In this document: positions 15,118 to 23,327 of the stretch, one piece after another | Layout: every line of letters starts with the position of its first letter | Numbering within the stretch: position 1 is the stretch's first letter | Assembly (NCBI RefSeq): GCF_946479965.1 | Contig: NZ_CAMLHX010000041.1 | Span: forward strand, 1 to 34,336 | Origin: an uncultured Mucilaginibacter sp. | GTDB taxonomy: Bacteria; Bacteroidota; Bacteroidia; Sphingobacteriales; Sphingobacteriaceae | Direction: 5' to 3' | Length of the DNA stretch: 34,336 nt | Made by a program: the position numbers and the translations under genes | The notes under the pieces: generated by a model | Seen by the model: the letters and a program-made list of their open reading frames with translations, nothing else | What the model was told of the DNA's origin: nothing | Databases searched by the model: none

Positions 15118-15864
15118 ATGGCAAGGATATTCATCACCGGATCGGCAGATGGCCTGGGGCAAATGGCGGCTACCGAATTGCTGCGGCAAGGACACCGGGT
15201 AGTACTTCATGCCCGCAATGATCAACGGGCGCAGGAGGCTTTGGATAAAGTACCCGGTGCGGAAACAGCTTTGTCCGCTGACCTGTCAGACATCGAAGCC
15301 GTTAAACAGCTGGCTGCGCAGGTTAACCAATTGGGCAGCTTTGATGCTATTATTCATAATGCCGGTGTTTACCAGGTCGACAAAAAACTGATATTGGCCG
15401 TAAACACCCTGGCGCCATATGTGCTCACTTGTCTCATCCGACCACCGCAACGGCTTATCTACCTGAGTTCGGGTATGCATTTAAGCGGAGATGCAACGCT
15501 GAAAGGTTTGCAGGGTAAACCACCTTCCATAAATTACTCCGATTCAAAATTACAAGATCTGATACTTGCTAAAGCAGTGGCCAGAAAATGGCCCCACGTT
15601 TTTGCCAACGCTGTCGACCCAGGATGGGTGCCTACCAAAATGGGCGGAGCCGGCGCGTCTGACGACCTGGAGCAGGGATTTGAAACACAGGTTTGGCTGG
15701 CAGAAAGCACCGATCCTGAAGCCATGATAAGCGGCCGCTATTTTCACCACAAGAGGGAAGCCCGCTATCAGCTCAAAGCGGACGATATTGCTGTGCAGGA
15801 TCAATTTTTAACAATATGTAAAGAGATTACCGGCATAACGTTCCCGGCAGAAAACAATAAATAA
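15118..15864 (+). CDS. Short-chain dehydrogenase/reductase
   Basis: 248 aa SDR with TGSADGLG (7-14) for the cofactor, ARNDQ after strand 2, DLSD near 58, HNAG at about 80, the catalytic Ser in YLSSGMH and YSDSK (Tyr-x3-Lys) near 139-143. PGWVPTKMGG follows as usual. The Arg in HARN after beta-2 favours NADPH. The C-terminal half carries HHKREARYQL. Substrate unknown. A second SDR begins 9 bases after the stop, so the two are co-transcribed. Confidence 0.9.
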   Translation: MARIFITGSADGLGQMAATELLRQGHRVVLHARNDQRAQEALDKVPGAETALSADLSDIEAVKQLAAQVNQLGSFDAIIHNAGVYQVDKKLILAVNTLAPYVLTCLIRPPQRLIYLSSGMHLSGDATLKGLQGKPPSINYSDSKLQDLILAKAVARKWPHVFANAVDPGWVPTKMGGAGASDDLEQGFETQVWLAESTDPEAMISGRYFHHKREARYQLKADDIAVQDQFLTICKEITGITFPAENNK

Positions 15865-15873
15865 CACGATATA

Positions 15874-16725
15874 ATGAATACACAAAACAACGTATGGTTT
15901 ATTACCGGCGCGTCGTCTGGGTTTGGCAGGGCTTTCGCCGAATATGCTATAGGTGAAGGCTATCAGGTTATAGCAACAGCACGCAGAAAAGATAAGTTGG
16001 AAGAACTGAAAGCCTTAGCGCCACAGCAGGTAGAGATTGTCCAAATGGATGTTACCAATAACAAACAGATAGACGACGCGGTGCAACAGGCCATTGAAAA
16101 ATTTGGGCAGGTGGATGTGTTGGTCAATAATGCAGGGTATGGGATATTAGGCGCCGTTGAAGAAACGCCGGAAGCGGACCTGCGGGCGCAATTAGAAACC
16201 AACTTTTTTGGCGCGGTAGCTGTAACCAAAGCCCTCCTGCCCCATTTTAGAAATCGACAAAAAGGAGCAATTGTAAATATAAGCAGCATGGGCGGGCAGA
16301 TGTCTTTTGCCGGGTTCGGCGCTTATTCTGCCTCCAAATTTGCGCTGGAAGGCTTATCTGAAGCTTTAGCTGCCGAATTGAAGCCATACGGTATTAAAGT
16401 GCTAATTGTAGAGCCGGGAGCGTTCCGCACAGAACTGGCGGGTAGCGCAATGAAACGCATGCCTGAAATGGAGGCTTACAGCGAGACTGTCGGCGCTACA
16501 CGAGCCTTTGCCGACCAGATGCATCATACACAAGAGGGTGACCCACTAAAAGCTGCCCGCGCCATTGATGAGGCACTAAAGTCAGAACACACTCCCTTGC
16601 GACTTGTATTAGGAACCGATGCTGTAGAAGCTATAAAAGGGCATGCCCGGCATATGCTGCAGGAGATTGATGACTGGGAAAAAGTAAGTGTGGATACTAA
16701 GATAGATGAAACGGGAACCTCATGA
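15874..16725 (+). CDS. Short-chain dehydrogenase/reductase
   Basis: 283 aa SDR. TGASSGFG (10-17), ATARRKDKL, MDVTNNKQID, NNAGYG near 88, ISSMGGQ with catalytic Ser and YSASKFALEGLSEAL (Tyr-x3-Lys) near 155. Length and the C-terminal extension (HARHMLQEIDDWEKV) match the SDR group often annotated as oxidoreductase or retinol dehydrogenase-like, with NADP preference suggested by ARRK. It sits 9 bases after another SDR. Its stop codon lies back to back with the stop of the broken hydrolase on the other strand. Confidence 0.9.
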   Translation: MNTQNNVWFITGASSGFGRAFAEYAIGEGYQVIATARRKDKLEELKALAPQQVEIVQMDVTNNKQIDDAVQQAIEKFGQVDVLVNNAGYGILGAVEETPEADLRAQLETNFFGAVAVTKALLPHFRNRQKGAIVNISSMGGQMSFAGFGAYSASKFALEGLSEALAAELKPYGIKVLIVEPGAFRTELAGSAMKRMPEMEAYSETVGATRAFADQMHHTQEGDPLKAARAIDEALKSEHTPLRLVLGTDAVEAIKGHARHMLQEIDDWEKVSVDTKIDETGTS

Positions 16726-17588
16726 ACGCATAGCAGCGGTTACCTGCTCAATTAAGTCGCTGATCACAGTTGGAGACTTTATTACTTTATCATGTCCCAC
16801 ATCAGCATAATTACTTTTTTTAATAGTGGGATTTATTTCTAAGAAATCCTTTAAATAGGAATATGGCGAAATCAAATCATTCACATCATAAGCGAGCCAA
16901 TGATTAAGGGTATTATCAAAATTGTACCAATTATTAAAAGTAAAGCTCGACGCGGGTACACCAAACTTGTCGTAAAAGCTATTTAAAAATTCCGCCTGGT
17001 TCAACTGGGAAATTCCGATAGCATTCATGCTGTACTCAAAATTTTCTTTTAATTGAAGAAGCGGGGTTAAACTAATTAAGATAGCAGGTTTTATTCCCAT
17101 CTGTCTTAAAGCAATCACATTAGCCATTGCCCCTAAAGAATGCCCTACACAAGTGCATCCGGCTTACCATAGTGCGACGTAACGGCCTTTACAGCCTGTA
17201 TGTAAAGTAATAAATTCGAAAGCTCGCCTTCTGAGCTTCCATTCCCGGGAGCATCGAAAGCAATAATTTCAAAATCACCTGTTTGAGCCAAGGCTGTTAT
17301 CATATCACCAAAATCCAAACCCTTTGAACCCCAGCCATGAGTGAGTATTATTTTGTATTTGCCATTACCCCATTTGAAAGCGTTAAAACTTAATTCGCTT
17401 TTTGCAAAGTGCTCATCGTTTACCTTTAACACAGATATCTCTGCGTTATCAAGCAATTGCTGTTGTTGCAGGCGCACAGGAATTTTGGGAGAATAGCAGA
17501 TGTATTGCCAAAGCAATGATTCAATTTTTTGGGCAGATTCAGCATCAAGCGATTGAATTTCTGCGATGGTTTGTCTGAGTTTTTTCAT
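16720..17588 (-). pseudogene. Alpha/beta hydrolase, disrupted by a one-base frameshift
   Basis: Two minus-strand frames together make one alpha/beta hydrolase. The first (17588 down to 17145) encodes about 147 aa with the oxyanion region LTHGWGSKGLDFG and FDAPGNGSSEG, ending at a stop after KPDALV. The second frame resumes GHSLGAMANVIA (Ser nucleophile elbow, 17125-17145) and ends with the catalytic His in YADVGHDKV. Between them, at about 17149-17150, one base is missing: the total of 869 bases is one short of a whole number of codons. The break falls right before the nucleophile, so neither half could be active. A sequencing or assembly error is possible. It shares its 3' end with the convergent SDR gene. 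Confidence 0.85.
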
Positions 17589-17654
17589 TAAAATGCGTAT
17601 AACTCAAAGCTATTAATTTTCAGTTCATATGAGGCGCTATTATAGTATCATTCT

Positions 17655-17702
17655 AAAACAAAAAAACCGGCCATTTCCATGACCGGGTTTCTTTTATAAG
17701 TA
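17655..17702. repeat. Terminator-like repeat copy 1 (no tRNA part)
   Basis: AAAAACCGGCCATTTCCATG and its continuation resemble the four later copies (18835, 21212, 26100, 26935): an A-run, a CCGGCCAT...GACCGGG hairpin and TTTCTTTTATAAG. It lies just after the 3' end of the glycine-zipper gene, for which it makes a good minus-strand terminator (hairpin then U-run). Unlike the other copies it does not continue into tRNA-Leu sequence, so it may be only analogous. Confidence 0.6.
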
Positions 17703-17711
17703 GCTTAAAAT

Positions 17712-18032
17712 TTAGTTTTTCGGTTTTACGTAAACGTAAGCGTTTGGATAGTGTCCATGTTTTTTATAGTATGCTCTGCGATAAGCTGCACGTTGTCTTT
17801 TTTCGCGCGCTTTGCGGGTTTCGTTACCTACAACATAACCGCCACCTGCGCCAATGGCACCGCCAATTAAAGCGCCGCCAACATTTTTACCTGCAATACC
17901 GCCTACAACTGCGCCTGCTGCGCCACCAATTATTGCGCCTTTACCCTGGTCGCTTACTTGTGCTTTTGCTACGTTGGCTGTTGTAAACAACAACGAGGCT
18001 ACAATTCCGGAATATACAATTAGCTTTTTCAT
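17712..18032 (-). CDS. Glycine-zipper domain protein
   Basis: 106 aa from the ATG at 18032, which gives a proper signal peptide (MKKLIVYSGIVASLLFTTAN, cleaved near KAQ). An in-frame start 42 bases earlier adds only an unlikely leader. Residues 30-70 form a glycine zipper with GxxxG periodicity (GAIIGGAAGAVVGGIAGKNV), followed by a basic Tyr-rich tail (RQRAAYRRAYYKKHGHYPNA). Such proteins sit in or at the outer membrane or periplasm; the role is often linked to envelope stress but is not shown here. A terminator-like repeat follows its stop. Confidence 0.85.
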   Translation of the reverse strand: MKKLIVYSGIVASLLFTTANVAKAQVSDQGKGAIIGGAAGAVVGGIAGKNVGGALIGGAIGAGGGYVVGNETRKAREKRQRAAYRRAYYKKHGHYPNAYVYVKPKN

Positions 18033-18206
18033 AAGTATCTTACTATTATTTTTCAGAAGATAGGCAAATAGCAAGCCAGTATTAGTTTGAGCGCGGCGGG
18101 CCTAAACACCCGGTGGTAGTGTATAGTATAGTAGTCGGTTTATAATTAATACCAACTTAAAAAAGGTTTATATAACTATATTTATATCGGCTAAAACAAC
18201 ACTATA

Positions 18207-18791
18207 ATGCTTCAGGGTAATAAAATTATATGCGTGCTATCAATAACACTTCTTGTTTACAGTAGCTTCAAAATCGATAAATCAAAAGATACGCGGCAAA
18301 CCACTAACTTCTCTATCCCATTCAAGCCACTACAAGATGATTGTCCTAGAGGAGCACCAGAACCTATTTTAAATAAGAGGGCCTATCCAAACCGGACATT
18401 TCGGATTGCCCGTAATGTTGGATATGAAAATATCACATTGAAAAATGGTGATAAATTAAAAATCCAAAATAAGGGATGCGAATATTTCACTTTGGAGTTC
18501 AGGTTTGAAACATCAAAATTCTCAGCAGCAAATACTGATTTGAAATATTGGGGTAAATGCTCTGTCGACTTGTTGAATGGAATAAGAAAAAATGCGGATG
18601 TACCTTTTGACATTATTAAAGGGCTAAATAGCCTTAGTGTTTATTATTTAAAAAGCAAAAAGCCAACATTAGGAAGAGAATTAGACTTCGGAGAAGGTGA
18701 GATTAGAAATTTTGTTACTCTTGACAGGATTGAAAAGCTATCAGGGAAACTTTATGCTGTAACAGTATCATTTTCCGTAGGCCCTCTTTAG
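18207..18791 (+). CDS. Hypothetical exported protein
   Basis: 194 aa, starts MLQGNKIICVLSITLLVYSS, a likely signal segment. The body has beta-type stretches (FRIARNVGYENITLKNGDKL, YFTLEFRFETS, LYAVTVSFSVGPL) and three Cys. No family is recognised. It is AT-richer than the genes around it and is the only plus-strand gene in a 9-kb minus-strand block, which suggests acquisition. It is followed after 43 bases by a terminator/tRNA-Leu repeat (18835-18892). Confidence 0.65.
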   Translation: MLQGNKIICVLSITLLVYSSFKIDKSKDTRQTTNFSIPFKPLQDDCPRGAPEPILNKRAYPNRTFRIARNVGYENITLKNGDKLKIQNKGCEYFTLEFRFETSKFSAANTDLKYWGKCSVDLLNGIRKNADVPFDIIKGLNSLSVYYLKSKKPTLGRELDFGEGEIRNFVTLDRIEKLSGKLYAVTVSFSVGPL

Positions 18792-18834
18792 TAAAGGCCA
18801 TTTAGCCTATAGCCGGTGTTATCACCGTGCCATG

Positions 18835-18892
18835 CAAAAACAAAAAACCCAGCCATCTCTGACCGGTTTTCTTTCATTAAGTGTGGAAGAAG
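18835..18892. repeat. tRNA-Leu terminator/3'-end repeat, copy 2
   Basis: The copy runs through CAAAAAACCCAGCCATCTCT, the GACCGGTTTTC arm and TTTCATTAAG, then TGTGGAAGAAG, which matches the last 11 positions of tRNA-Leu (TGCGGAAGAAG, plus-strand sense) with one change. It sits 34 bases after the stop of the T9SS protein and provides a minus-strand hairpin with U-run. Beyond the repeat it shares TATCCTC, TATT and GGTTA landmarks with copy 3. Confidence 0.8.
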
Positions 18893-18926
18893 AAATTGTT
18901 ATATCCTCTTTTATTAGTCCTACCGG

Positions 18927-20984
18927 TTACCTCACAATTGTAACTTGTCCGGACAAGGCTGACATATTTGTGCGCGGCACAATAAGATAGTAATAGGCAC
19001 CTACAGGCAATTTTGCTCCTCCGCGCGTGCCATCCCAAGGTTTTGCATATCCTCTTGATTGAAAGACCATTTCGCCCCAGCGGCTATACACCTGTACTAA
19101 GCAATTACTGTAAGAAGTTAAAGCGGGTATACCCCAAATATCGTTAATACCATCATTATTAGGCGTAAAGGCATTAGGAACGATAATTGAAGCCGGCAGC
19201 GCGTTAATAGTTAGTGTGCCGTTGATATAATTTATGGCATAATTTGAGGCAACAAACGTTCCACCTGTTGCTGACGAGGGCATAACAGCGTCACTATAAA
19301 CGCCCACGGGATCTGTAACGCCCGAACCACTACTATAAGAGATGGTAACACTTCCGATGGTTTCCTGATTCTGTAGCCCGGTGGCAGTAAATGCAGTAAA
19401 CCCACTTCCGCCTGCTATTGCTGAACCATAAACTTTGCTGACATTGTTTGCTTTAACAGCTAATGGCGCCGGGGTTACCGTGCTGTTTGGCATAGCGACA
19501 TTCACGCTGCCACCCCCGCTACTTAATTGAATATCGCCAATATAATCGCCGACGCTACTGGTGGCCTTTAACCTTATATAAACGGGTGCTAATGTAACCG
19601 TACCCGACGTTGCGTTTATGGAAGCGGTGTTTCCAAACGCAGTATTATCTATACTCACTTCAAAGCCAGGGGGTGGAGTAACAAGGATTGGTGCGGACAT
19701 ATTTGTGCCCGACACATTAAAGCCGGTTGCTGAAGAAGCTGTACCGTATGAGGTAGTTAAGGGCGATGGGTTGCCTGATGATGTTATGGTACCCGCTGGA
19801 TTAACAGTTATAGTATAGGTAACAGGAGCGCTGGTGCAACTACCAGCGCCACTTGAAATAAAGTTTCCAAAACCATTAGGGCCATTACCCACCTGAACCG
19901 AAGAGCCGGTTGTTAAACCGGGATTAAAAATGTATACCTGATTGTTATGAAAATCTACAAAGTATACTTCCGATCCATCAGGCGTTACCGAAACCCCTTC
20001 TACCCTGTTGTTAGGTGTAGAATAGAGATCATTGCCAGGTAGGGTTATAAAATGTAAAAAGCCATCCGTAGAAAAAAAAACTCTTGACCCATCGGGGCTT
20101 GCAACCAGGGCTTTAGGGGCGTTAGGTGTTTGTACCTCAACACTTGTATAATTTGCCGTATTGATAACAGAAACGGAATGCCCACCGGTATTAGCTACGT
20201 AAACGTTCTTGCCGTCAACGCCAACGGTGATTAAGGTTGGCAGAAAGCCTACCTGAATTGTAGCGACAACACTGTTTGTTATTGCATCAATAACCGACAC
20301 AGTGTTGGAGTTAGTGTTAGTAACGTAAACTTTAGCACCGTCGGGGCTGGTGGTAATTCCACTTGGCTTTAGGTCAACAGGGATTGTAGTTACGATGGTA
20401 TTATTTGCGGCATTTATAACAGTGACGGTATTATCTACCGCACTAGTTACATATACGCGGCTGCCATCCGGATTAACAACAACTCCATAAGGCAATTTAC
20501 CAACCGGTATAGTGTTTATAACAGTTTGGGTAGCGGTGCTGATAACGGCTATCTTGTTTTCGCCGCTGAGGGTTATATATACCAAACTTCCGTCCTTACT
20601 TGCAGATACACCGTAAGGCGCTTTCCCTACCGGTATGGTTTTTAGAACTTGTCTGGTTTTTGTGTCTATTACAGAAACATCGTTTGAAGAAACGTTGGTA
20701 ATGTAAGCATAAGCGGCAGGGTTAACCGGCGTAACGGTAATGGTTGCGGTAACAGGCAATGTGCCGGTATTAACCGCCGTAAATGATTCAATATTTCCGT
20801 TGCCACTTGGTGCTAAACCTATTTCGGGGTGGTCATTTGTCCAGATATATCCGCAATTATTTACCGGGAAAATTATGGTTGTTGTAGACGCACCACTGGC
20901 TACAGTTTGGTTTTGCGCCTTGCCGGTGTCAAAAAACAATAAAAAAGATATTATAAAACTTAGCTTAAGTATATATTTCTTCAT
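18927..20984 (-). CDS. YVTN beta-propeller surface protein with T9SS type B signal
   Basis: 685 aa from the ATG at 20984 (signal peptide MKKYILKLSFIISFLLFFDT, GKAQ). From about residue 95 to 365 there are seven or so YVTN repeats (AYITNVSSNDVSVIDTKTRQ; VYVTSAVDNTVTVINAANNT; VYVTNTNSNTVSVIDAITNS), a surface-layer-type propeller. A beta-sandwich follows (FNVSGTNMSAPILVTPPPGF), then an MBG-type Ig domain (LAVKANNVSKVYGSAIAGGS), and last a gliding-motility-associated C-terminal domain (PNAFTPNNDGINDIWGIP; VYSRWGEMVF; WDGTRGGAKLPVGAYYYLI). The last part is the type IX secretion sorting signal, so the protein is exported through T9SS to the surface. Likely an adhesin-like protein; ligand unknown. 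Confidence 0.92.
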   Translation of the reverse strand: MKKYILKLSFIISFLLFFDTGKAQNQTVASGASTTTIIFPVNNCGYIWTNDHPEIGLAPSGNGNIESFTAVNTGTLPVTATITVTPVNPAAYAYITNVSSNDVSVIDTKTRQVLKTIPVGKAPYGVSASKDGSLVYITLSGENKIAVISTATQTVINTIPVGKLPYGVVVNPDGSRVYVTSAVDNTVTVINAANNTIVTTIPVDLKPSGITTSPDGAKVYVTNTNSNTVSVIDAITNSVVATIQVGFLPTLITVGVDGKNVYVANTGGHSVSVINTANYTSVEVQTPNAPKALVASPDGSRVFFSTDGFLHFITLPGNDLYSTPNNRVEGVSVTPDGSEVYFVDFHNNQVYIFNPGLTTGSSVQVGNGPNGFGNFISSGAGSCTSAPVTYTITVNPAGTITSSGNPSPLTTSYGTASSATGFNVSGTNMSAPILVTPPPGFEVSIDNTAFGNTASINATSGTVTLAPVYIRLKATSSVGDYIGDIQLSSGGGSVNVAMPNSTVTPAPLAVKANNVSKVYGSAIAGGSGFTAFTATGLQNQETIGSVTISYSSGSGVTDPVGVYSDAVMPSSATGGTFVASNYAINYINGTLTINALPASIIVPNAFTPNNDGINDIWGIPALTSYSNCLVQVYSRWGEMVFQSRGYAKPWDGTRGGAKLPVGAYYYLIVPRTNMSALSGQVTIVR

Positions 20985-21052
20985 TCCTGCATCGGGCATT
21001 CCTTTTTTCGCATTAACTCACTGGTTAATAACGTTATTTGCTGCGCGTGTAT

Positions 21053-21060
21053 CAAATATA
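21053..21060 (-). promoter_or_regulatory. -7 box for the YVTN/T9SS gene
   Basis: On the minus strand TATATTTG matches TAnnTTTG exactly, about 70 bases before the ATG. The -33 element is not clear. Confidence 0.35.
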
Positions 21061-21211
21061 TTTATTCTCATTTGTAACACGAAAATAAAACGCTGATGGG
21101 TTGTGCAGCAAGTGCATCGTACTGAAAGTATTGTCGCAAACACCATAAAAAACAAAACTCATTTGTCGGTAAGGGCCGTTATTTTAGCAAATCATGCGTA
21201 TACAACAGCAT

Positions 21212-21268
21212 ACAAAACAAAAAACCCAGCCATTTCTGACCGAGTTTTCTTTCATTAAGTGCGGAAGA
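21212..21268. repeat. tRNA-Leu terminator/3'-end repeat, copy 3
   Basis: ACAAAACAAAAAACCCAGCC followed by the ATTTCTGACCGAGTTTTC and TTTCATTAAG segments and TGCGGAAGA, identical to the tRNA-Leu acceptor end for 9 bases. It lies 35 bases after the stop of the OmpA-like gene and makes its terminator on the minus strand. Nearly identical to the 26935 copy over the hairpin. Confidence 0.82.
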
Positions 21269-21303
21269 CAATCTTTTATATCCTCTCCTATTGGTCGAGT
21301 TGG

Positions 21304-23250
21304 TTATTTAACCGGCACTATATCAATAATAACAGTACGGTTATAAAAACGTTGTTCGGGCAAATCATTGTCAAATGGCTGGTGACTTGCATCTTCGCCG
21401 AAACCTAAAGTTTCAAATTTGACGTTATTTTTTCCTGCGCTAAGCAGTGCGCGTTCCAATATGGTTTGTACATCCTTAGCCCGTTCCTGCGATAACTTCA
21501 GATTATATTCATCCTGACCTATTGCATCAGTATGGCCGTGTATTATTACTGTAGCGCCATCAGTTATAGCGCCTGCTACGGTTTTGCTCAGAAATTGATC
21601 GTAAGCGGCAGTGGAGTTTGATTTATCAAAATCATACAGTATACTGTAACGCAAGCCCTTTTCAGGTGCTTCGTCCTGGCGCACCAAGCGTACGCTGCTC
21701 TCTTTTGTTAAAGTAGTGCCGGTCTTTGTTTGTCCGGTCATTACAACTCTGTAATTCCCCTCCGGATTGCTGCCCAATATAGCTGCACCTGGGATACTTG
21801 TCTGATTTTGGGTGTAAGGGCCATAATGCTGACTTACCCCTCTGCTATCTGTAATATCCACCACCCACGAGTTAAATACATTTTGTGCATTACCTACATT
21901 GATCACTACATGGCTATCAAGCGGATCAACCTGTACGGCTGCAATTTGAATTGGTTTCATCATTCCGCCACCAACTTCCATTAGTAGCTCCGGCGAGTTA
22001 CTGGTAATATCGACCCTACGATCACCTGCCCTCAACAGATCAAGTTCTTTGGTACCGCCCGGCTGCTCTGATGGTATAACCGGTTTTGTACGGCCGACTG
22101 TTGTAATACGTGAGCTTTCTATCCCAAAATCGGTAAGCAAATATTGCTTAACAGATTCAGCAAGGGCTTTGCCATCCGCCGGACCTGTAAGTGATGCTCC
22201 GGTTAATGTTATAGTTGTACCTGGATTAGCGCGTAAACGATCACCAAGTATATTCAGAATATTATAATAAACGTTTAATTGCCTTGATGAACGGCCGGCA
22301 GTATTTGCAGGTGCCGCGTTTTGCAGTTGATCTTCTTTAAAAGCCGTGGCTTGCGCCGGGCTCAACATCGCATACCGACTTGGTATCGCTGCCGAACCTT
22401 CGTTAAAAAACACAGAATTGCGCAAAGGCAATGTCTCGCTTACATTACGTTTTAACGGAACTGTTTTAGGAGCCCGCACATTAAATGCAACATCAAGCAC
22501 CGGAGGCGCTACAGCGGCAACCGTTATCACTTCTCTAACAGGAGCTTTTTTACCTTTTCCAAATTTCAAAGCAATACCGGCCCTAACTGTTGTTACAGAC
22601 CAACTCTCTATGCCGCGTGGCTCATGACCGAAATACGGAAGGAATGAAACAAATGGCGAAAGATTAAATTTGGTTGTGCTGTTAGCCGATGATAGCGGAA
22701 TTTCATAACCCAAACCTACCTGGCCCGAAACCAAGGTTTTTTTCATCTCGCTCAACTCACCACTTGCATTAGGTTGTTTAAGCTGTGTATATTCAAAACT
22801 ATTGGTAATATTAAATGAAACCCGCGGACCGGCAAAGAAATATAAACCGGTTTTAGGTACTGCCAGGCGTAAACTTGGCTCAATTGCAATGTAGCCGGTG
22901 TTCACAGTAAGATTAGCAGGGCAGTCGCAGGGTGCAACTACCTGGTCAAATTTTGCGCCGCGGCCATCATAGGCTACGTTCAACATAAGCCCCCAATTAC
23001 CTGCCGGGCGAAACTCCGTTAAAACTGATGCGTAAGGGCCAACTCCAAAACCTTTATGAAAAGCCGTTGGCACTATTAACGAATTATTTAGCCGCTGGGT
23101 AGTGCCATCGTACCAATTAAAATTTGCTGCACCCGATACACCGAACCACCATGTGGGTTGTGTAACCTGGGCCTTAACGCCCGTGCTCATTAAGAATAAC
23201 ATCATCGCCAATAGGATGATCTTATTTGTTGTTTTATATGCTTGTAACAT
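21304..23250 (-). CDS. Outer-membrane protein with OmpA-like C-terminal domains
   Basis: 648 aa with signal peptide (MLQAYKTTNKIILLAMMLFL ... VKAQ). Residues 30-215 look like an outer-membrane beta-barrel (GFGVGPYASVLTEFRP; LYFFAGPRVSFNITNSF; AGIALKFGKGKK). A first, degenerate OmpA-like domain lies around 275-410 (SVFFNEGSAAIPSRYAML ... VGRTKPVIPSEQ ... RRVDIT). After an Ig-like link the second OmpA domain (about 535-648) is canonical: LYDFDKSNSTAAYDQFL, IIHGHTDAIGQDEYNLKLSQ, ERAKDVQ, NRTVIIDIVP. Asp in GHTD and Arg in QERAKDV are the peptidoglycan-binding pair. It therefore anchors the outer membrane to the wall. It is 77 bases downstream of the DUF3494 lipoprotein gene and probably co-transcribed. 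Confidence 0.9.
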   Translation of the reverse strand: MLQAYKTTNKIILLAMMLFLMSTGVKAQVTQPTWWFGVSGAANFNWYDGTTQRLNNSLIVPTAFHKGFGVGPYASVLTEFRPAGNWGLMLNVAYDGRGAKFDQVVAPCDCPANLTVNTGYIAIEPSLRLAVPKTGLYFFAGPRVSFNITNSFEYTQLKQPNASGELSEMKKTLVSGQVGLGYEIPLSSANSTTKFNLSPFVSFLPYFGHEPRGIESWSVTTVRAGIALKFGKGKKAPVREVITVAAVAPPVLDVAFNVRAPKTVPLKRNVSETLPLRNSVFFNEGSAAIPSRYAMLSPAQATAFKEDQLQNAAPANTAGRSSRQLNVYYNILNILGDRLRANPGTTITLTGASLTGPADGKALAESVKQYLLTDFGIESSRITTVGRTKPVIPSEQPGGTKELDLLRAGDRRVDITSNSPELLMEVGGGMMKPIQIAAVQVDPLDSHVVINVGNAQNVFNSWVVDITDSRGVSQHYGPYTQNQTSIPGAAILGSNPEGNYRVVMTGQTKTGTTLTKESSVRLVRQDEAPEKGLRYSILYDFDKSNSTAAYDQFLSKTVAGAITDGATVIIHGHTDAIGQDEYNLKLSQERAKDVQTILERALLSAGKNNVKFETLGFGEDASHQPFDNDLPEQRFYNRTVIIDIVPVK

Positions 23251-23289
23251 GTTGTGTATGTTTTAAATTGTTTGAATGATTTTCAATGT

Positions 23290-23319
23290 GGTAAGCCCCG
23301 TTTTGCTGAAGGGCTTACC
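23290..23319. other. Intercistronic hairpin
   Basis: Perfect 9-bp inverted repeat GGTAAGCCC / GGGCTTACC with a 12-base loop between the DUF3494 gene and the OmpA-like gene. Neither strand has a U-run after it, so it is more likely an mRNA-stabilising or partial attenuating structure than a full terminator. Confidence 0.5.
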
Positions 23320-23327
23320 TGATTGAA

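Noticed and set aside
17145..17150. Programmed ribosomal frameshift in the alpha/beta hydrolase
   Set aside because: No slippery heptamer or following structure is evident at the junction; a point deletion is simpler.
17744..18063. Plus-strand frames opposite the glycine-zipper gene
   Set aside because: His/Leu/Arg-rich or Ala/Pro-rich reverse images of Gly/Ala codons.
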